A stretch of DNA of 40,117 bases from Lentilactobacillus parafarraginis DSM 18390 = JCM 14109 (GTDB taxonomy: Bacteria > Bacillota > Bacilli > Lactobacillales > Lactobacillaceae), in the NCBI RefSeq assembly GCF_001435895.1, contig NZ_AZFZ01000025.1, positions 1 through 40,117 on the forward strand, read 5' to 3'. Made by a program: the position numbers and the translations under genes. The notes beneath the pieces were generated by a model. It worked only from the letters and a program-made list of their open reading frames with translations, was not told the DNA's origin and did not search any database. Below, piece by piece: positions 25,952-34,606 of the stretch (position 1 is the first letter of the stretch; every line of letters begins with the position of its first letter).

Positions 25952-26666
25952 CATCCCCAGTCGAAAATTCGTATCCAAATCCGCGAACCGTTCGTAAATA
26001 TTTAGGATTCTTGGGATCCGGTTCAATCTTTTCGCGCAAATGGGCAATCTGAATGTCAACCATCCGGCTCTGACCGGAATAATCAAAGCCCCACACACCC
26101 TGCAATAACTGGTCACGGCTTAAAACCTGATTTTCATGACCAACCAAGTACTGCATCAGTTCAAATTCCTTTGGTGTCAACTTCAAATTTTGGTGGTGCG
26201 CAGTAACCTTGTACTGCGTATAGTTAATCGTAAACGGTCCGGTTGTTTCAACTTCGCCCTTTTCAGTCTTTGTATCTGGTTGGTTGGCGGTGGCAGCCGA
26301 CTTCTCGTAACGCCGTAAAACAGCGTTGATTCGGGCAATCACTTCTCGCGGACTGAATGGTTTTGGAACGTAATCGTCCGCGCCGATCTCAAGACCAAAG
26401 ACTTTATCGAACTCAGTATCTTTAGCGGTCAAAACGATCACGGGCGTATCATTTCGATCCAGACGAAGCTTTTTCAAGACATCTTCGCCCGACATTTCTG
26501 GCAACATCAAATCTAATAGGACAATATCATAATGATTCTTTTCAATCATCGATAACGCATCAGTGCCGTTTGTCGCGCTTTCAACATCAAAACTCGCCTG
26601 TTTAAGATTATACTCGAGCAACGTCACAATTGCTGGTTCGTCGTCTACGACTAATACTTTCTTCAA
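25938..26666 (-). CDS. phoP: Phosphate-response regulator PhoP
   Basis: The 242-residue OmpR-type regulator has a receiver domain with phospho-acceptor Asp52 (DIVLLDLMLPEMSG), the Asp8-Asp9 pair (VVDDEPA) and Lys102 (VPKPFSPRE), followed by a winged-helix DNA-binding domain (about 140-236, KLTPKEFELMQYLV and GFDYSGQSRMVDIQIAHLRE). The start is TTG at 26666, nine bases after GGAGG. Its predicted targets, the TTTACA repeats, lie before pstS. It is co-transcribed with phoR, and probably with the MinJ-like gene 38 bases upstream. Confidence 0.95.
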   Translation of the reverse strand: MKKVLVVDDEPAIVTLLEYNLKQASFDVESATNGTDALSMIEKNHYDIVLLDLMLPEMSGEDVLKKLRLDRNDTPVIVLTAKDTEFDKVFGLEIGADDYVPKPFSPREVIARINAVLRRYEKSAATANQPDTKTEKGEVETTGPFTINYTQYKVTAHHQNLKLTPKEFELMQYLVGHENQVLSRDQLLQGVWGFDYSGQSRMVDIQIAHLREKIEPDPKNPKYLRTVRGFGYEFSTGDDDAE

Positions 26667-26704
26667 GGGAATGATCCTCCTATGGGTGCTATGAGTGCTT
26701 TCGA

Positions 26705-27865
26705 TTATTCAAATGATTGCGCATACGTTTTAACCCCAATTTCATGGGGCGAGTTCTTAAAAATTGCCGATTCAGTCATTTTGAGCTGGTCATTTCGGTC
26801 ACGAACTTTAAATCGGCAATACGTTGGGCTGGTCGAAATGGCTCGATAAAACTGATCTTCGTTCGTGACTTGAATGCCATTCACCGTCAAAATCACGTCG
26901 CCAACATCCAAATCCATCTTAGCAGCCGGCGTTCCTGGCTGAATGCCGATCACCCGAATGCCGTCCATCACTTCGCTATATTCAAAATTCTGGTGGCGGT
27001 CCCGCCGGCGTGCCAATCCCAGCACCCCATAATAGGCGCCGATCAAAACGACAAGCGCGGTTAACGTGAATTGCGGAACAAAGACCGTCACAACCAGAAG
27101 CCCAATCCCAAACACCGCCACTCCGATAAGTTCTCGACTAAGTTGTTTAAAGAACGCCCGGGGGGCACTCTTGGCAACGGTCATTTTTAAGCCAATTAAG
27201 ATCGGCAAAAAGACCAACACGTAAGCATGCCCATGAATCTGAAATAGTGGGATAAAGCTCATATTTATTTTAATCCAATCGCCAGGCATCAGCATCAAAA
27301 AAGGGATGACAGTTAATTCGTTAAACGGAAAAACGGCCACTTTATTGTTCCGCGTGTTTCGCGCAATTGCCGGTGAATCAAACCGGCCGGCATTAAAACG
27401 AATGAAGATCCCGGTCACCAATATTATCAAACTGGTGATTAATAAAAAGTTTAACGGGTTCACCGCTTGGCCGCCAATACCGAGGTGATTTAACCAACTT
27501 TCAATTCCGGACAACGCGGGAATATGCGGCATGATCATGGTGACCACCGCGGCAATGACAGCGGCCGTCACCCCCAAAAACTGACCAGGGACCAGAATCA
27601 AACTTACTAAAATCAGTGCTTCGTATAGAATCACCCATTGAGCGGAAACGACCAGCAACCAGCTAAAAATGATTGACAAACAGACCCCTAGGATCAAGCC
27701 GCTGCGAACAAAGTGCCGTCCCTCGTAAAATTGGTCGTAAATCGCTGATCGGAAGAGTTTTCGTTCCCGATTAAGCCGATTTGTATGAATTAAGTATGCC
27801 CGAATCACCCCAACCCACAATACTGGCTGAAGTCCGTAAAATCCAATTGCAATCAAAAATTTCAT
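26705..27865 (-). CDS. PDZ-domain membrane protein, MinJ-like
   Basis: The 386-residue protein has about six to eight membrane helices (1-285) and one C-terminal PDZ domain (about 300-370, with VIGIQPGTPAAKMDLDVGDV and ILTVNGIQV). There is no protease catalytic domain. Length, layout and position next to prfB fit MinJ, which in Bacillus links DivIVA to MinD at the poles and septum. The name is an inference from architecture and neighbourhood. GAGGGA precedes the ATG, and it is the first gene before phoP-phoR. Confidence 0.72.
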   Translation of the reverse strand: MKFLIAIGFYGLQPVLWVGVIRAYLIHTNRLNRERKLFRSAIYDQFYEGRHFVRSGLILGVCLSIIFSWLLVVSAQWVILYEALILVSLILVPGQFLGVTAAVIAAVVTMIMPHIPALSGIESWLNHLGIGGQAVNPLNFLLITSLIILVTGIFIRFNAGRFDSPAIARNTRNNKVAVFPFNELTVIPFLMLMPGDWIKINMSFIPLFQIHGHAYVLVFLPILIGLKMTVAKSAPRAFFKQLSRELIGVAVFGIGLLVVTVFVPQFTLTALVVLIGAYYGVLGLARRRDRHQNFEYSEVMDGIRVIGIQPGTPAAKMDLDVGDVILTVNGIQVTNEDQFYRAISTSPTYCRFKVRDRNDQLKMTESAIFKNSPHEIGVKTYAQSFE

Positions 27866-27897
27866 AGATGTATTCCCTCATGACTATTAATGTCTCA

Positions 27898-27926
27898 AGT
27901 ATAGCATTGATTAAACCGGTTTTAAA
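27898..27926 (-). promoter_or_regulatory. Promoter of the MinJ-like gene and phoPR
   Basis: On the minus strand, TTTAAA (27921-27926) and TATACT (27898-27903) are 17 bases apart, 33 bases before the ATG. No TTTACA repeats are seen here, so autoregulation by PhoP is not evident. Confidence 0.7.
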
Positions 27927-27961
27927 AGCAGCGTTTGGGGAAATTACTGAAAATTCATATC

Positions 27962-27995
27962 AAAAAAGCGGCCCGCTGATTCGTTTGCGGTCCGC
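27962..27995 (-). terminator. prfB terminator
   Basis: On the minus strand, GCGGACCGC (27987-27995) pairs with GCGGGCCGC (27968-27976), one mismatch, followed by TTTTTT. Confidence 0.9.
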
Positions 27996-28039
27996 CTTTC
28001 ATAAAGTGTCTTAAGAATGGCTTCTAGTTCTCTTAATCA

Positions 28040-29162
28040 TTATTCAGGGTTATCCTGACTCAGCTGCCATTGCAGATAAGCGTTAATGAACGGGTCAAGG
28101 TCTCCGTCCATCACCCCGTCTACATTGGCAGTTTCGTAGTTGGTCCGGTGATCCTTAACCATGGAATAAGGATGAAATACATAGGAGCGGATCTGAGACC
28201 CCCAGCCAATATCAAGTTGTTCCCCTTCAATTTTGGCCTTCTCCTCAGCCTTCTTCTGCTGTTCCAACTCATAGAGTTTTGATTTCAACATGTTCATGGC
28301 CGTTTGCCGGTTTTGCAATTGCGATCTTTGCGCTTGACTCGCCACAACAATCCCAGTCGGAATATGAGTGATCCGAACCGCTGAAGATGTCTTGTTAATG
28401 TGTTGGCCGCCGGCACCGCTTGACCGATACACGTCAACCCGTAAGTCGTCCGGATTAATATTAATCTCAACGTCATCGTTTAGCTCAGGCATCACGTCCA
28501 CCGAAGCAAAGGAGGTGTGCCGCCGACCGGCTGAATCAAATGGTGAGATTCGCACCAGACGATGAACCCCCTTTTCGGAGCGTAAATAACCGTACGCATT
28601 TTCACCGCTAATTAAAACTGAAACACTGTTGATGCCAGCAACGTCACCGACCTGATAATCGAGGACGTCAACCTTGAAGTGGTGCGCTTCTGCCCAGCGG
28701 GTATACATTCGCAGCAGCATGGACCCCCAGTCCTGAGCTTCAGTGCCCCCAGCCCCAGGATGAATTTCAAGGATGGCGTTATTGTGGTCGTAGCGCCCGT
28801 TTAATAGAAGGCCCAGTTGATACTGATCCAGTTGCTTTTTCAATTTTTCTGCTTCAGTGACAAAGTCGTTCTGCATCCCAGCGTCCGGATCATCTTCAAT
28901 AAGCTCAAAGGTTACCTTTAAATCCTCAAGTTCACTCGCTAGCTTAGTGAAATTATCCTTCTTAGTCTTCATCTGGTTTGTCTCATCAATCAGCTTCTGA
29001 GCAGCTTCCTGATTATCCCAAAAGCCCGGTTCGGCCATTTTTGACTCATTGATACTGATGCTTTCACTTAGGGCATCAAAGTCAAAGCGACCCCCTAAAG
29101 CCATCGATGGCTTGTTGCATCTCTGCCAGTTGTTTTTTTGCTTCATTTATTTCAAATGCCAT
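28040..29162 (-). CDS. prfB: Peptide chain release factor 2, with programmed +1 frameshift
   Basis: RF2 ends translation at UGA and UAA. The frame opened by ATG 29162 (GAGG seven bases upstream) encodes MAFEINEAKKQLAEMQQAID, then GFRGSL, and stops at an in-frame TGA. Reading continues in the +1 frame from 29083 (DFDALSESI...) to the stop at 28040, giving about 373 residues, the normal RF2 size. The peptidyl-hydrolysis motif GGQ (SGAGGQHINK) and the stop-recognition motif SPF (RISPFDSAGRRH) are both present. A continuous frame starting at 29146 encodes non-family residues at its start and is an artefact of the shift. It lies downstream of secA behind a strong terminator. Confidence 0.95.
29081..29096 (-). 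other. prfB: RF2 programmed frameshift site
   Basis: On the minus strand this reads AGGGGG-TCG-CTT-TGA-C. The slippery CTT (29085-29087) is followed by the TGA stop (29082-29084) and C. The internal Shine-Dalgarno-like AGGGGG (29091-29096) has the same 3-base distance from CTT as in Escherichia coli prfB. Low RF2 slows reading of TGA and favours the +1 shift, which makes RF2 autoregulated. Confidence 0.96.
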
Positions 29163-29199
29163 AGTAATGCCTCATTTCAATTTATTAACCGTTAATTAT

Positions 29200-29241
29200 A
29201 AAAGAGGCCCAAACAAAACGTTGTTTTGTGTCTGGCCTCTT
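29200..29241 (-). terminator. secA terminator
   Basis: On the minus strand, AAGAGGCC (29234-29241) pairs with GGCCTCTT (29202-29209). The stem continues through ACAAAAC / GTTTTGT, and a T-rich tail follows. The tail contains TATAAT (29195-29200), which could be a -10 for prfB, but I see no good -35. Confidence 0.9.
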
Positions 29242-29247
29242 CACTGA

Positions 29248-31611
29248 TTATCGTTGCATATTTTGACGAATTTCTGCCTTCATGAATAGACGGGTTGCGT
29301 CGTAGTCAATATCAGCAATCATTTCCTCAAACATCTTATAACCTTCACGCTGGTATTCAACCAGTGGGTTCAACTGACCGTAACCTCGAAGGCCAATTGA
29401 CTGACGAAGCTGATCCATCATGTCAATATGATCGGTCCAGTGAGAATCGACCACTCGAAGAATCACAACCTTCTCAAATTCAAGCATTTGCGAAGCATCA
29501 TAAAGTTGCTCCTGCTTGTCTTTGTAAGCTTGATCAGCAAGCCCCATCAGCATCTTCTTAATTTCATCAGGCGTCTTATTTTCAAAGTCTTCCAATGAAA
29601 TCTTATCAGGGCTGACCATTGCGGTAATGGCGAAGTCCAAGATCGTTTGAAGATCCCAATCTTCTTTTTCACCCTGGGTATGCAGATCAACGATTCGGTT
29701 AACCGTCCGTTCAATCATTGGCATAATGACCCACTTAAGGGACTTATCCTCTTCAATGACTTCTTGACGTTCACCGTAAATCACTTCACGCTGTTGACGC
29801 ATCACATCATCATACTGCAGCACGTTTTTCCGGGAATCGTAGTTATTTCCTTCAACCCGCTTCTGAGCAGATTCAACTTGCCGGGTAATCATCCGTGACC
29901 GGATCACGGCGTCTTCACCTTCAACATTGAGATGTTCAAGGAACGTCTTAATCTTATCAGAACCGAATCGCCGCATGAGGTCATCTTCAAGTGACAGGTA
30001 GAATTGTGACAAGCCTGGATCACCCTGTCGCCCTGAACGGCCACGTAACTGGTTATCAATCCGCCGTGATTCATGGCGTTCAGTTCCGATAACGGCAAGG
30101 CCCCCGAGTTCAACAACGCCCGGTCCAAGCTTGATATCAGTTCCTCGACCAGCCATGTTGGTCGCAATGGTAACGGCGCCCTTTTGGCCGGCATTGGTAA
30201 CAATGTCAGCTTCCTTAGCATGGTTCTTGGCATTCAAGACCACGTGGGGAATTTGTTCCTCGTCCAGGCGCTTTGACAGATATTCGGAAGTTTCAACGGC
30301 GACCGTCCCAATTAACATGGGCTGGCCCTTCTTATGAAGCTGCTTGATTTCCTTAATAACGGCATCAAACTTAGCTTCCAAAGTTGGGTACAAAATATCT
30401 GGATGGTCAACCCGGACAACCGGTTTGTTCGTTGGAACTGAAATAACTTCCATGTTATAAATTTCGCGGAATTCTTCAGCTTCGGTCTTTGCGGTACCAG
30501 TCATGCCGGCAAGCTTCTTGTACATCCGGAACATGTTTTGATAGGTAATTGTTGCCATGGTCTTACTTTCCTCTTGGATTTCAACGCCTTCTTTGGCTTC
30601 AATTGCTTGATGCAGGCCATCGGAGAACCGGCGGCCCTGCATAATTCGTCCGGTAAAGGAATCAACAATCAGCACTTCACCGTCCTGAACCACGTAATCC
30701 TTATCACGAAGCATGATAAAGTTCGCCCGTAAAGCCTGGTCCAAATGGTGGGTTAAGGCCGTGTTGTCGGTATCATAAAGGTTCTTGAGGTTGAAGTACT
30801 TCTCAGCTTTTTCAATCCCTTTATCGGTTAGCGAAACGGTTTTAGATTCCAAATCAATCTTGAAATCGTCGTTTTCGTGAAGGGTTTTGGCAAACCGATC
30901 AGTTCGTTGGTAAAGTTCAGACGTCCCGGTTGCCTGACCAGAAATGATCAGTGGGGTTCGGGCTTCATCAATCAGAATTGAATCAACTTCATCGACAATC
31001 GCAAAGTTCAGCGGCCGCTGAACCATTTCTTCTTTATAGGCAACCATGTTGTCTCGAAGATAATCAAACCCGATTTCACTGTTGGTTGAATAGGTGATGT
31101 CGGCAGCATATGCTTCCCGCTTTTCGTCAGGTGACATTTCGGCCAAGTTGGCGCCAACGCTTAAGCCTAACCAGTTGTACAACTCACCCATTTCGGTGGC
31201 ATCCCGTTGTGATAGGTACTCGTTAACCGTCACAACGTGGACCCCTTCACCAGCAAGGGCATTTAAATAAACTGGCATGGTGGCGGTCAAAGTTTTTCCT
31301 TCACCAGTCTTCATTTCGGCGATGTTACCTTCGTGCAGCACAATGCCACCCATAATTTGAACGTGGAATGGGTAGAGACCCAAAACCCGGCGAGCCCCTT
31401 CACGCGCAACCGCGAAGGCTTCCGGCAGAAGGTCGTCAAGGGTTTCGCCCTTTTTGTACCGCTCTTTAAATTGCGGGGTCTTCGCTTTCAATTCATCATC
31501 ACTGAGTTGGCGATATTCATCGGCGTAAGCTCCGACCTTGTCGGCAATTTTGCTTAAACGCTTCTGTTCACGCTTATCGCTTTCAACCCATTTTTTTAAA
31601 ACATTAGCCAT
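29248..31611 (-). CDS. secA: Preprotein translocase ATPase SecA
   Basis: SecA drives proteins through SecYEG. The 787-residue protein has Walker [15 protein letters not shown] (about 100-113), the DEAD-like box [18 protein letters not shown], the preprotein cross-linking domain, and helicase motif [12 protein letters not shown] / [13 protein letters not shown]. It ends shortly after the helical scaffold ([11 protein letters not shown]) and lacks the C-terminal zinc-binding tail with CxC motifs found in many SecA proteins. The short form is common in lactobacilli. AAGGGA precedes the ATG. Confidence 0.97.
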   Translation of the reverse strand: MANVLKKWVESDKREQKRLSKIADKVGAYADEYRQLSDDELKAKTPQFKERYKKGETLDDLLPEAFAVAREGARRVLGLYPFHVQIMGGIVLHEGNIAEMKTGEGKTLTATMPVYLNALAGEGVHVVTVNEYLSQRDATEMGELYNWLGLSVGANLAEMSPDEKREAYAADITYSTNSEIGFDYLRDNMVAYKEEMVQRPLNFAIVDEVDSILIDEARTPLIISGQATGTSELYQRTDRFAKTLHENDDFKIDLESKTVSLTDKGIEKAEKYFNLKNLYDTDNTALTHHLDQALRANFIMLRDKDYVVQDGEVLIVDSFTGRIMQGRRFSDGLHQAIEAKEGVEIQEESKTMATITYQNMFRMYKKLAGMTGTAKTEAEEFREIYNMEVISVPTNKPVVRVDHPDILYPTLEAKFDAVIKEIKQLHKKGQPMLIGTVAVETSEYLSKRLDEEQIPHVVLNAKNHAKEADIVTNAGQKGAVTIATNMAGRGTDIKLGPGVVELGGLAVIGTERHESRRIDNQLRGRSGRQGDPGLSQFYLSLEDDLMRRFGSDKIKTFLEHLNVEGEDAVIRSRMITRQVESAQKRVEGNNYDSRKNVLQYDDVMRQQREVIYGERQEVIEEDKSLKWVIMPMIERTVNRIVDLHTQGEKEDWDLQTILDFAITAMVSPDKISLEDFENKTPDEIKKMLMGLADQAYKDKQEQLYDASQMLEFEKVVILRVVDSHWTDHIDMMDQLRQSIGLRGYGQLNPLVEYQREGYKMFEEMIADIDYDATRLFMKAEIRQNMQR

Positions 31612-31681
31612 TGAAAAATTCCCTTCTAAATCAAACTAGTCATTTTAAATTTAATCGTACTACTCAATTACATACTTTTTA

Positions 31682-31710
31682 ATTGTAACATTCAAGCGGG
31701 GTAATGAAAA
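31682..31710 (-). promoter_or_regulatory. Probable secA promoter
   Basis: On the minus strand, TTTTCA (31705-31710) and TACAAT (31682-31687) are 17 bases apart, with TG one base before the -10 (extended -10). The 258-base stretch between secA and hpf otherwise holds only the hpf terminator. I see no gene in it. Confidence 0.6.
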
Positions 31711-31813
31711 CACCGAGATCACAAATAATATATTGACTTATCATAGACTACTTGGGAGAAATAGTGAAGTGAGATGGTAAAAATAGGCACTTTCTTAAAT
31801 AATCGCCGATGAC

Positions 31814-31865
31814 AAAAAGACTCCCTTTAAGTGACCAGTTTCCTGAGCGCCTAAAGGGAAGTCTT
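31814..31865 (-). terminator. hpf terminator
   Basis: On the minus strand, AAGACTTCCCTTTA pairs with TAAAGGGAGTCTT (one bulge) and is followed by TTTTT. It lies 6 bases past the hpf stop. Confidence 0.9.
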
Positions 31866-31870
31866 CGCAA

Positions 31871-32431
31871 TTATTCTTCGCCGATTTCGATCAAACCGTA
31901 GCGGCCGTCATTACGACGGTAAACAATGTCAATGCCGGAAGTATCCGCATCTTCATAAATGAAGAAGTCATGACCCAGCATATCCATTTGCAGGATCGCC
32001 TCTTCGTTGTCCATCGGCTTTAAGGCCAATCGCTTTGTCCGGACAACATCAAATTTCGATTCATCGTCGGAATCATCAGCCGGCTGGGTTTCGTTTGGAA
32101 TGAATTCCAAGTTCTTGAAGCCCTTTTCACGTGATTTCCGGTTAACTTTGGTCTTATATTTACGAATTTGGCGCTCGAGTTTATCGGTTACCAAATCAAC
32201 GCTCGCATACAAGTCGTTAGAAACTTCTTCAGCCCGCAGTGTCAGGTATGGCAAAGGAATGGTTACCTCAACTTTAGCTTGTTTATCTGGATAAACCCTC
32301 AGATTGACATGAGCCGTGTTTTTCATGTCCTTTTCAAAGTATTTCTCCAGCTTGCTGATTCGTTTTTCGACGTAATCGCGAATCGCTTGAGTGACCTCAA
32401 TATTTTCTCCACGAATGTTAAATATTAGCAT
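31871..32431 (-). CDS. hpf: Long-form hibernation-promoting factor
   Basis: The 186-residue protein has the N-terminal ribosome-binding S30AE domain (about 1-100) and the C-terminal dimerisation domain (about 125-186, DVVRTKRLALKPMDNEEAIL and IVYRRNDGRYGLIE) that together mark long-form HPF. It pairs 70S ribosomes into 100S dimers in stationary phase or starvation. ATG 32431 follows AAGGGAG. The longer frame to 32530 would translate the promoter and leader. It is a monocistronic gene between comFC and secA, with a strong hairpin in its leader. Confidence 0.95.
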   Translation of the reverse strand: MLIFNIRGENIEVTQAIRDYVEKRISKLEKYFEKDMKNTAHVNLRVYPDKQAKVEVTIPLPYLTLRAEEVSNDLYASVDLVTDKLERQIRKYKTKVNRKSREKGFKNLEFIPNETQPADDSDDESKFDVVRTKRLALKPMDNEEAILQMDMLGHDFFIYEDADTSGIDIVYRRNDGRYGLIEIGEE

Positions 32432-32459
32432 AACGTTCTCTCCCTTCACCATTAATGAT

Positions 32460-32487
32460 CCGGTAATGAAAGTGATTTCATTACTGG
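32460..32487. promoter_or_regulatory. Perfect hairpin in the hpf leader
   Basis: CCGGTAATGAAA-GTGA-TTTCATTACTGG forms a 12-base-pair stem (one G-U) with a 4-base loop, about 10 bases after the -10 and some 30 bases before the ATG. There is no T-run. It may protect the mRNA 5' end or bind a regulator as DNA. Confidence 0.6.
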
Positions 32488-32497
32488 CTACACTTTT

Positions 32498-32526
32498 AGT
32501 ATAAATGAAAGTTAGGCTTTTAACAA
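32498..32526 (-). promoter_or_regulatory. hpf promoter
   Basis: On the minus strand, TTGTTA (32521-32526) and TATACT (32498-32503) are spaced by exactly 17 bases. The promoter begins 20 bases after the comFC stop. Confidence 0.8.
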
Positions 32527-32545
32527 TCATCAGCTCTGAATTAAT

Positions 32546-33235
32546 TCATCTTGCCAGAGTGAGGCCGACAACCGATGCTGCCCCCGCGGCCATCAGGAGC
32601 CCGGCTGCGTGGCGAATTGTCGTCCCGGTGGTATAGACATCATCCACCAATACAACGGGTTTCGCCGTAATTTGAGCCTGCGTGTCCGGTTTTAATTTAA
32701 AGGGCTGTTCGGCCAGCACGCGAGTCAGCCGATTTTTGGCGGATTGGCGCCCAGTTTTCTGCTGTTCACGGGTCGCCAGGCACTCACATAACTTGAGTGA
32801 CTCTAAAAGCCCCGTCACCTGATTAAATCCACGAGTCGCCATCGTACTTTCGTGGACCGGGATCGGCACAATTAGTCGGTGGGTCGTCCGGAGCTCGGCC
32901 TTCAGGATCGGCGAAAAAACAGCCCGGAGGCGGTAGTCCCCCATAAATTTATACCGCTTCATAAATTCACGCATGGCATCGTTGTATTCATAAAGGCTGC
33001 GACTGGCAAACGGATAAGGAAAACCCCTTCGCCACTTCTCACAATCCAAGCAGGGATCCGGCATTGCGGCCAATAATTTGCGCCCGCAAAGTCGGCAGGT
33101 TTTAACCCGGTTAAGGGGCGAAAATTGCCGGCGACAGGCTGAACAAACTGAATCGGTCGTCAACGCTTGAAACGACAAAATTTGACTCAGTGTGAGCCCC
33201 TGGTCAACCTGACCGTTACAGAGTAAACAATTCAT
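32546..33235 (-). CDS. comFC: ComF family phosphoribosyltransferase-like protein ComFC
   Basis: The 229-residue protein starts with cysteine pairs (CLLC, CSAC, CRLC, CLDC) expected to bind zinc and ends with a phosphoribosyltransferase fold whose PRPP loop reads VVLVDDVYTTGTTIRHAA (about 193-210). ComFC is needed for DNA uptake in competent Gram-positive bacteria, probably working with ComFA on the cytoplasmic side. The ATG overlaps the comFA stop as ATGA. Confidence 0.92.
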   Translation of the reverse strand: MNCLLCNGQVDQGLTLSQILSFQALTTDSVCSACRRQFSPLNRVKTCRLCGRKLLAAMPDPCLDCEKWRRGFPYPFASRSLYEYNDAMREFMKRYKFMGDYRLRAVFSPILKAELRTTHRLIVPIPVHESTMATRGFNQVTGLLESLKLCECLATREQQKTGRQSAKNRLTRVLAEQPFKLKPDTQAQITAKPVVLVDDVYTTGTTIRHAAGLLMAAGAASVVGLTLAR

Positions 33236-34560
33236 GATAGTTGCCGGGCTTTCTGATTCATCTGCTTGATTTGCCGGTCACACGCCTTCACGCTGGACGA
33301 TCTAGTGCTGCAATAAAGGAGAACCTGGCCGCCTGGTCGTTCGCTATTTCTACCAACCCGGCCGGCAATTTGCACCAGCGCGGCCGACGAAAAGATCCGG
33401 TCATCAGCCTTTAATACCAGCACATCGATGCCGGGAAAGGTAACCCCCCGTTCCAAAATGGTCGTCGTGATTAAAAAGTCCAGTGAACGTGACCGCATCG
33501 CCGCAACCTTTTCAAGCCTTTTCGGATCCGCGGAAAAGACCGTTTCATATCGGCAGCGAATCTTTTCTCTGGAAATGGCCGCCCCAACTCGCTGAAGATC
33601 CTGAATCGTGGGAACAAACAACAAAAATCGTTGCTTCGCCGCAACCAGCCGGCCAATCATGGTCATCACCTGTCCAGGAAGGCGGCTTTCTTTAATTTGC
33701 GCGGCAATCTTCGGTAATTTAATGATCGTCACTTCCGGAAGCAGGTGCCCATGATAGCGAATTGGTAAGTAGCCGACCGACAAGTAGCCGGACTTCACTG
33801 CCCGCAATAATGACCGGTCCGGCGTGGCGGTTAAATACAGCAGCCCACCGCTGGGCTTGATGGCGTTTGAAACGGCCGTGTGGAGCATTGGGTTGCCGGA
33901 AAACGGAAACACGTCCACCTCATCAATAACCATCACGTCAAACGCATGGTAAAACCTCAGCAATTGGTGCGTCGTGCATACCGTAATCTGGCAGTATTGA
34001 TATGGCGCCTCACTTTTACCGTGCAGTAAAACGCTGCTCACGCCATCAAAGGCCGCTTGGATCCGGGGAAACAGTTCAATGCACACATCTACCCGGGGTG
34101 ACGCGATGCCAATTCGTAAGCCGTGGCGAATTGCCCACTCAATTGTCGGAAACAGCATTTCAGTTTTGCCTGCCCCGGTCACAGCCCATAACAAATGGCG
34201 GCGATGGTCTTTAAAGACTTCGACAATCTGTTGCGCACACGCCGCCTGCAGGGCCGTCAAATGCCCCCGCCAACTCATCGGGTGCTTAACGGCCGCGAAG
34301 CGATTGGGTTCATCGACGGTTGCCAAGCCCTGAAGCGTATCCATTCTGCCCATTTGGATGCATTCATAGCAGTAAAATTGACCGCTCGGCAGTCCAGCCA
34401 GGGTTGGCTTTAGTTTGGCCTGACAGCGTGTGCAAACCCAACGACCGGCAATCTTGGCGAGCGCCGGCCGCACATGAATGTCTGGATGATGCTGAAGTTC
34501 CTCGGAAAGATCCGATAATTTTATTTGGCGTCCATACAACTCTGATATATGATTAATCAT
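33232..34560 (-). CDS. comFA: Competence helicase ComFA
   Basis: The 442-residue SF2 ATPase helps pull single-stranded DNA into the cytoplasm during transformation. It has a four-cysteine zinc site (CTRC and CYEC, about 43-72), Walker A AVTGAGKTEM (about 126-135), Walker B VIDEVDVFP, motif III LTATP and motif VI QIAGRVGR. The reading frame is intact. GAGGTGG precedes the ATG. Its start is only 46 bases from divergent yigZ. No clear competence sigma-factor (cin-type) box is seen before it. Confidence 0.94.
   Translation of the reverse strand: MINHISELYGRQIKLSDLSEELQHHPDIHVRPALAKIAGRWVCTRCQAKLKPTLAGLPSGQFYCYECIQMGRMDTLQGLATVDEPNRFAAVKHPMSWRGHLTALQAACAQQIVEVFKDHRRHLLWAVTGAGKTEMLFPTIEWAIRHGLRIGIASPRVDVCIELFPRIQAAFDGVSSVLLHGKSEAPYQYCQITVCTTHQLLRFYHAFDVMVIDEVDVFPFSGNPMLHTAVSNAIKPSGGLLYLTATPDRSLLRAVKSGYLSVGYLPIRYHGHLLPEVTIIKLPKIAAQIKESRLPGQVMTMIGRLVAAKQRFLLFVPTIQDLQRVGAAISREKIRCRYETVFSADPKRLEKVAAMRSRSLDFLITTTILERGVTFPGIDVLVLKADDRIFSSAALVQIAGRVGRNSERPGGQVLLYCSTRSSSVKACDRQIKQMNQKARQLS
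34525..34553 (+). promoter_or_regulatory. yigZ promoter, inside the start of comFA
   Basis: TTGGCG (34525-34530) and TATGAT (34548-34553) are 17 bases apart and lie within the first codons of the divergent comFA. Transcription of one gene would therefore cross the other's promoter. Confidence 0.65.
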
Positions 34561-34606
34561 GTAACCACCTCATCTTATTAGATACGCAATTAATGGAGGA
34601 CTGTTT

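Noticed and set aside
25952-26116. N-terminally extended PhoR starting inside phoP
   Set aside because: The extra residues are phoP read in another frame, with no membrane or sensor features and no ribosome site.
28040-29162. prfB as a frameshifted pseudogene
   Set aside because: The stop and +1 shift form the conserved RF2 programmed frameshift element, and both parts together give a full-length protein.
32432-32530. Extended Hpf N-terminus
   Set aside because: It would translate the promoter and hairpin. The family start MLIFNIRGENIEVT has a good ribosome site.
34561-34606. Competence sigma-factor (cin-type) box before comFA
   Set aside because: TACGCAAT on the plus strand resembles TACGAATA only partly and points toward yigZ, not comFA.
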